Part shown: positions 16,894-19,258 of the stretch, piece by piece | Numbering within the stretch: the first letter of the stretch is position 1 | Layout: each line of letters starts with the position of its first letter | Assembly (NCBI GenBank): GCA_900545835.1 | Contig: URBB01000029.1 | Span: forward strand, 1-19,258 | DNA from: an uncultured Collinsella sp. | Lineage (GTDB): Bacteria > Actinomycetota > Coriobacteriia > Coriobacteriales > Coriobacteriaceae | Direction: 5' to 3' | DNA: 19,258 bases | The notes under the pieces: model-generated | Told to the model about the DNA's origin: nothing | Seen by the model: the letters and a program-made list of their open reading frames with translations, nothing else | Database searches by the model: none | Program-made: the position numbers and the translations under genes

Positions 16894-17631
16894 ATGGATA
16901 ACTATTTGGACTTGATGCGCGCTCGCCGCGAGCAGATTCTGGAACGTTTTTATGCGGCGCTCGATCGCGCGGGCCGTCCCCACGACGCCGCGAGCCTCAT
17001 TGCCGTGTCCAAGACCGTTGGTGTCGATGAGACCGTTGCCGCCATCCAGGCGGGGTATCGCCATTTTGCCGAGAACCGCCCGCAGGAGCTGGTTCGCAAG
17101 CTCACGGGTCTGGCGGAGCATCCGGAGCTGCCCGAGGTGCGCTTCGATATGATCGGCAACCTGCAGACCAATAAGATCAATGCGGTGCTGGGCTCAGCCG
17201 AGCTGATTCACTCGGTGGGTTCGCTGCATCTGGCGCAGGCGATCTCGAGCCGTGCTGTTCGCAAGATTGAGGCAGGCGAGCTCGTCGGCCCCCAGCGTGT
17301 GCTCATTGAGGTCAATGTGAGTGGTGAGGAGTCGAAGGGAGGCTTTTCACCCGATGAGATTCGCGCCGCCGCGGGTGAGCTTGCAGAACTTGAGGGAATT
17401 TGCGTACAGGGGCTTATGACTATGGCGCCCCGGGGGAATAAGGATGTGGCACGCCGCACCTTTGCGGGGCTTCGTGAGCTGAGGGATGAGCTGGAGGCGG
17501 CGCATCCCGATTTGAACCTGCCTGAGCTTTCCTGCGGCATGAGCGAGGACTTTGAGCCTGCCCTTGAGGAGGGCTCTACGCTCGTTCGCCTGGGCAGGGT
17601 AGTATTTAGCCCGGAGTTTGCAGTAAAATAA
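16894..17631 (+). CDS. yggS: YggS/PLPBP-family pyridoxal-phosphate homeostasis protein
   Basis: This family is a single-domain TIM-barrel protein that binds PLP without known catalytic activity and balances vitamin B6 and amino-acid pools. The 245 residues carry the PLP lysine K40 in LIAVSKTVG, AENRPQELVRK, the family motif GNLQTNK, LIEVNVSGEESKGGF, GLMTMAP and the C-terminal phosphate-binding LSCGMSEDFEPALEEGSTLVRLG. ATG 16894 is preferred because GGAGG lies at 16880-16884; an in-frame start further upstream would fall inside the terminator hairpin. In Gram-positives it commonly precedes sepF, as it does here (60-base gap). Confidence 0.95.
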   Translation: MDNYLDLMRARREQILERFYAALDRAGRPHDAASLIAVSKTVGVDETVAAIQAGYRHFAENRPQELVRKLTGLAEHPELPEVRFDMIGNLQTNKINAVLGSAELIHSVGSLHLAQAISSRAVRKIEAGELVGPQRVLIEVNVSGEESKGGFSPDEIRAAAGELAELEGICVQGLMTMAPRGNKDVARRTFAGLRELRDELEAAHPDLNLPELSCGMSEDFEPALEEGSTLVRLGRVVFSPEFAVK

Positions 17632-17691
17632 GGCTCTGAAGTGCGCACTGATTATCGGGGCGCCTGCACTAAACCGCGAGAGGACACAACC

Positions 17692-18414
17692 ATGGGCTTC
17701 CTTGACGAGATTAAAAATAAGATGCACCTGGGCGGCCAGCAGGGTTACGACCAGGGTTATGGCCAGGACGACGACTACGGCTACGATGACGGCTACGACG
17801 ATGGCTATCAGAACAACGGCTACAGTGGTGCTTCGGGCGAGGGCTTCTACACCCAAGACGAGCCGAGCAACGGCCTGCTTGGCCAGACGCGCCGCGGTGA
17901 AGCTGAGTCGGTTGCCGTGTATACGCGCTCCGGTCAGCTGGTCGGCGATGACTCCCGCCATGCCACGACGTATAACCCGCCTTCGCGCTCGCAGGACAGT
18001 GTTGCGAGCGGTTATCGTCCTGGTGCCTATGACACGCCGTCGAGCTACGCCGAGAATACCCGCGCCCGTGCCGCCGCTGCACCCGCGCCTGCACCGAGCG
18101 ATGCCTCGGCCTATGCGAGCAATATCATCAACGCCACGCCGCAGCTGCCGGCCTATGTCCTGCGCCCCGAGAGCTATGACGACGTGGAGACCGTGGTGCG
18201 CCGCGTTCGCACCAAGCAGCCTGTCGCACTGATTTTTGTGGGCGTACGCACCGAAGTTGCCAAGCGCGTCTTGGACTTCTCTTACGGCTTTGCCTGCGGT
18301 CTGGGTGCCACGGTCAAGGAGGTGGGCGACCGCGTGTTCATGGTGCTGCCCGCCGGTTGCGAGGTCAAAGATTCCGATCTCAAGAAGCTTCGTGCCGACG
18401 GCTACCTTAAGTAA
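17692..18414 (+). CDS. sepF: Cell division protein SepF with Gly-Tyr-Asp-rich linker
   Basis: SepF binds the membrane through its N-terminal amphipathic helix and the FtsZ C-terminal peptide through its globular domain, helping to anchor and bundle the ring. It is the likely anchor here, since no ftsA is present. MGFLDEIKNKMHLGG is the expected membrane helix. Residues 18-44 are a repetitive Gly-Tyr-Asp/Gln tract, followed by a long Ser/Ala/Pro linker. The SepF domain covers about 153-240 (AYVLRPESYDDVETVVRRV, ALIFVGVRTEVAKRVLDFSYG, GLGATVKEVGDRVFMVLPAG). At 240 residues it is longer than the common 150-215. ATG 17692 is chosen because it opens the membrane helix and has AGAGGA upstream; the earlier in-frame GTG at 17641 adds an unrelated sequence. 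Confidence 0.93.
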   Translation: MGFLDEIKNKMHLGGQQGYDQGYGQDDDYGYDDGYDDGYQNNGYSGASGEGFYTQDEPSNGLLGQTRRGEAESVAVYTRSGQLVGDDSRHATTYNPPSRSQDSVASGYRPGAYDTPSSYAENTRARAAAAPAPAPSDASAYASNIINATPQLPAYVLRPESYDDVETVVRRVRTKQPVALIFVGVRTEVAKRVLDFSYGFACGLGATVKEVGDRVFMVLPAGCEVKDSDLKKLRADGYLK

Positions 18415-18435
18415 AGACAAGACGAGGAGATTCCC

Positions 18436-18717
18436 ATCAACATCTACACTATCGTCCAGCTGGTCAACACGCTGTTCAACTTCTATTCCACGCTCATTGT
18501 CGTCTACTGCTTTATGACGTGGATTCCCATGAAGCAGGGTGGTTTGCTTCAGGATATTGCCGCGGTGCTTGATAGCGTGTGCGGTCCGTGGCTCAACCTG
18601 TTCCGTCGTTTCATCCCGCCGATGGGCGGTATCGATTTTTCGCCGGTCGTTGCGATTATTGCGTTGCAGTTGGTGCAGAGGCTGGTTCTGCAGCTTCTTA
18701 TAGGTATACTCGTGTAG
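18436..18717 (+). CDS. YggT-family membrane protein, apparent ATC start
   Basis: This is a small membrane protein of the YggT family, found next to sepF and divIVA in many Gram-positives. Its function is not well established. It is 93 residues with two hydrophobic segments: IVQLVNTLFNFYSTLIVVYC, then the conserved WIP-type loop (FMTWIPMKQG, CGPWLNLFRRFIPPMGGIDFSPVVA), then a C-terminal helix. Between the sepF stop (18412-18414, same frame) and codon 18514 there is no ATG, GTG or TTG. Starting at ATG 18514 would remove the whole first helix. ATC 18436 has AGGAG (18425-18429) six bases upstream and gives (M)NIYTIVQLVN, a typical YggT beginning. A base error (ATG read as ATC) is possible. Confidence 0.8.
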   Translation: MNIYTIVQLVNTLFNFYSTLIVVYCFMTWIPMKQGGLLQDIAAVLDSVCGPWLNLFRRFIPPMGGIDFSPVVAIIALQLVQRLVLQLLIGILV

Positions 18718-18778
18718 AACTGACTTAGTAACTTACGTCGGGCGTGTAGCGCCGAGGCGATGAAAAAGGAGACTTGTT
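18718..18778 (+). other. yggT-divIVA spacer with ribosome binding site
   Basis: This 61-base spacer ends in a strong ribosome site, AAAGGAG at 18765-18771, seven bases before the divIVA ATG. No terminator hairpin with a T-run and no clear promoter was seen. divIVA is probably read with yggT, though a promoter inside yggT cannot be excluded. Confidence 0.5.
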
Positions 18779-19227
18779 ATGGCTATTACCCCTGCAGACA
18801 TCCAGGCTCAGACTTTCTCTGAGGCCAAGCGTGGCTACGATCCTGCTGAGGTCGACGTCTTCTTGGAGACGCTGTCCTCCGAGGTTGACGCTATGCTCGC
18901 TAAGATCGTCGACCTTAAGGGTCGTCTGACTGCTACCGAGCAGCAGCTTGCCGATGCGCAGGCTCAGCTTGCCCAGGCTCAGGATGCCACCGCCCAGGCC
19001 GTTCCTGCCGCCCCCGTGGCTGCTCCCGCCCCTGACTTCTCCGCTCAGGAGCGCCAGATTTCCGCTGCCCTGATCGCTGCCCAGCAGACCGCTGAGACCA
19101 TCGTCAACGATGCCAACGAGAACGCTGAGCGTATCCGCAACGAGGCTGACGCCAAGGCCCGCGAGGTTATCCGCCAGGCTCTGACCGAGAAGCAGGCCGA
19201 GCTCGAGGAGATCGATCGTCTCAAGGC
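18779..19227 (+). CDS. divIVA: DivIVA/Wag31-family polar and septal scaffold protein, 3' truncated
   Basis: DivIVA-family coiled-coil proteins bind curved membrane at poles and septa and organise wall growth. The 149 native codons start MAITPADIQAQTFSEAKRGY, followed by DPAEVDVFLETL, the conserved N-terminal lipid-binding domain. A coiled coil follows with LKGRLTATEQQLADAQAQLA, then an Ala/Pro linker (about residues 72-86), then a second helical region rich in Ala, Glu and Gln with coiled-coil spacing. The reading frame is open to the contig edge and runs into adapter at 19228; the C-terminus is missing. AAAGGAG seven bases upstream supports the start. It closes the classical yggS-sepF-yggT-divIVA set. 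Confidence 0.92.
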
Positions 19228-19258
19228 CTGTCTCTTATACACATCTGACGCTGCCGAC
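19228..19258 (-). other. Untrimmed Nextera (Tn5) sequencing adapter, right end
   Basis: Bases 19228-19246 are the Tn5 mosaic end in reverse orientation (CTGTCTCTTATACACATCT). Bases 19247-19258 are the start of the Nextera read 1 adapter tail (GACGCTGCCGAC). They are library sequence and should be trimmed. On the minus strand they create a false peptide start MYKRQ. Confidence 0.98.

Noticed and set aside
17641..17691. Longer N-terminus for sepF starting at GTG 17641
   Set aside because: SepF proteins begin with the amphipathic helix MGFLDEIK-type sequence, and a ribosome site lies before ATG 17692.
17743..17823. Repeats here as a CRISPR or tandem non-coding array
   Set aside because: The repeats are short, imperfect and in frame within sepF, with no spacers.
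17347..18420. 357-residue minus-strand ORF opposite yggS and sepF
   Set aside because: It spans two real genes and their spacer, and its hydrophobic Val/Ile run is the complement of the SepF Gly-Tyr-Asp tract.
18704..18709. TATACT near the end of yggT as a divIVA promoter
   Set aside because: No acceptable -35 hexamer at 16-18 bases upstream could be found.
18514..18717. yggT starting at ATG 18514
   Set aside because: It would lose the first membrane helix, which is clearly encoded upstream in the same frame, and it lacks a ribosome site.
19045..19242. Minus-strand ORF starting MYKRQ
   Set aside because: Its start lies in adapter and the rest is antisense to divIVA.

Overview
The window is a short-read contig of about 19.2 kb. 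It carries the peptidoglycan-precursor and cell-division (dcw) cluster of a Gram-positive actinobacterium, most likely class Coriobacteriia and possibly a Collinsella relative. The taxonomy is inferred from high-GC coding with GC-rich third positions, the absence of ftsA next to ftsZ, the presence of sepF and divIVA, and the look of the proteins; no database search was possible. Both ends are untrimmed Nextera (Tn5) adapter, at about 1-37 and 19228-19258, so only 38-19227 is genomic. The first gene (murF) and the last (divIVA) are cut off there.

All recognised genes lie on the + strand. Block 1 (39-9973) is murF, mraY, murD, ftsW, murG, murC, murB, ftsQ. It builds UDP-MurNAc-pentapeptide, lipid I and lipid II, polymerises glycan, and supplies the divisome protein FtsQ. 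Genes are spaced by a few bases or overlap, except for a 97-base gap before murC. Block 2 is ftsZ (10173-11327), with a 199-base AT-richer leader and a good intrinsic terminator. Block 3 (11538-16774) starts with pgeF (yfiH/laccase-domain peptidoglycan editing factor). It runs by a 4-base overlap into a complete phosphate-uptake operon, pstS, pstC, pstA, pstB, phoU, and ends at a strong hairpin. Block 4 (16894 to the end) is yggS (PLP-binding), sepF, yggT and the start of divIVA.

In many Gram-positives ftsZ, yfiH, yggS, sepF, yggT and divIVA are contiguous. Here the order is kept but the pst-phoU operon sits between yfiH and yggS, and this is the most interesting layout feature. Smaller points are a yggT gene with no ATG/GTG/TTG start (an ATC with a well-placed ribosome binding site is the best candidate), a Gly-Tyr-Asp-rich repeat in the SepF linker, long basic tails on FtsW and FtsQ, and a PhoU with altered metal motifs and an acidic tail.

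I found no tRNA or rRNA gene, CRISPR array, prophage or insertion sequence, and no evidence for an undescribed multi-gene system. This is a core-genome region with a few unusual details.
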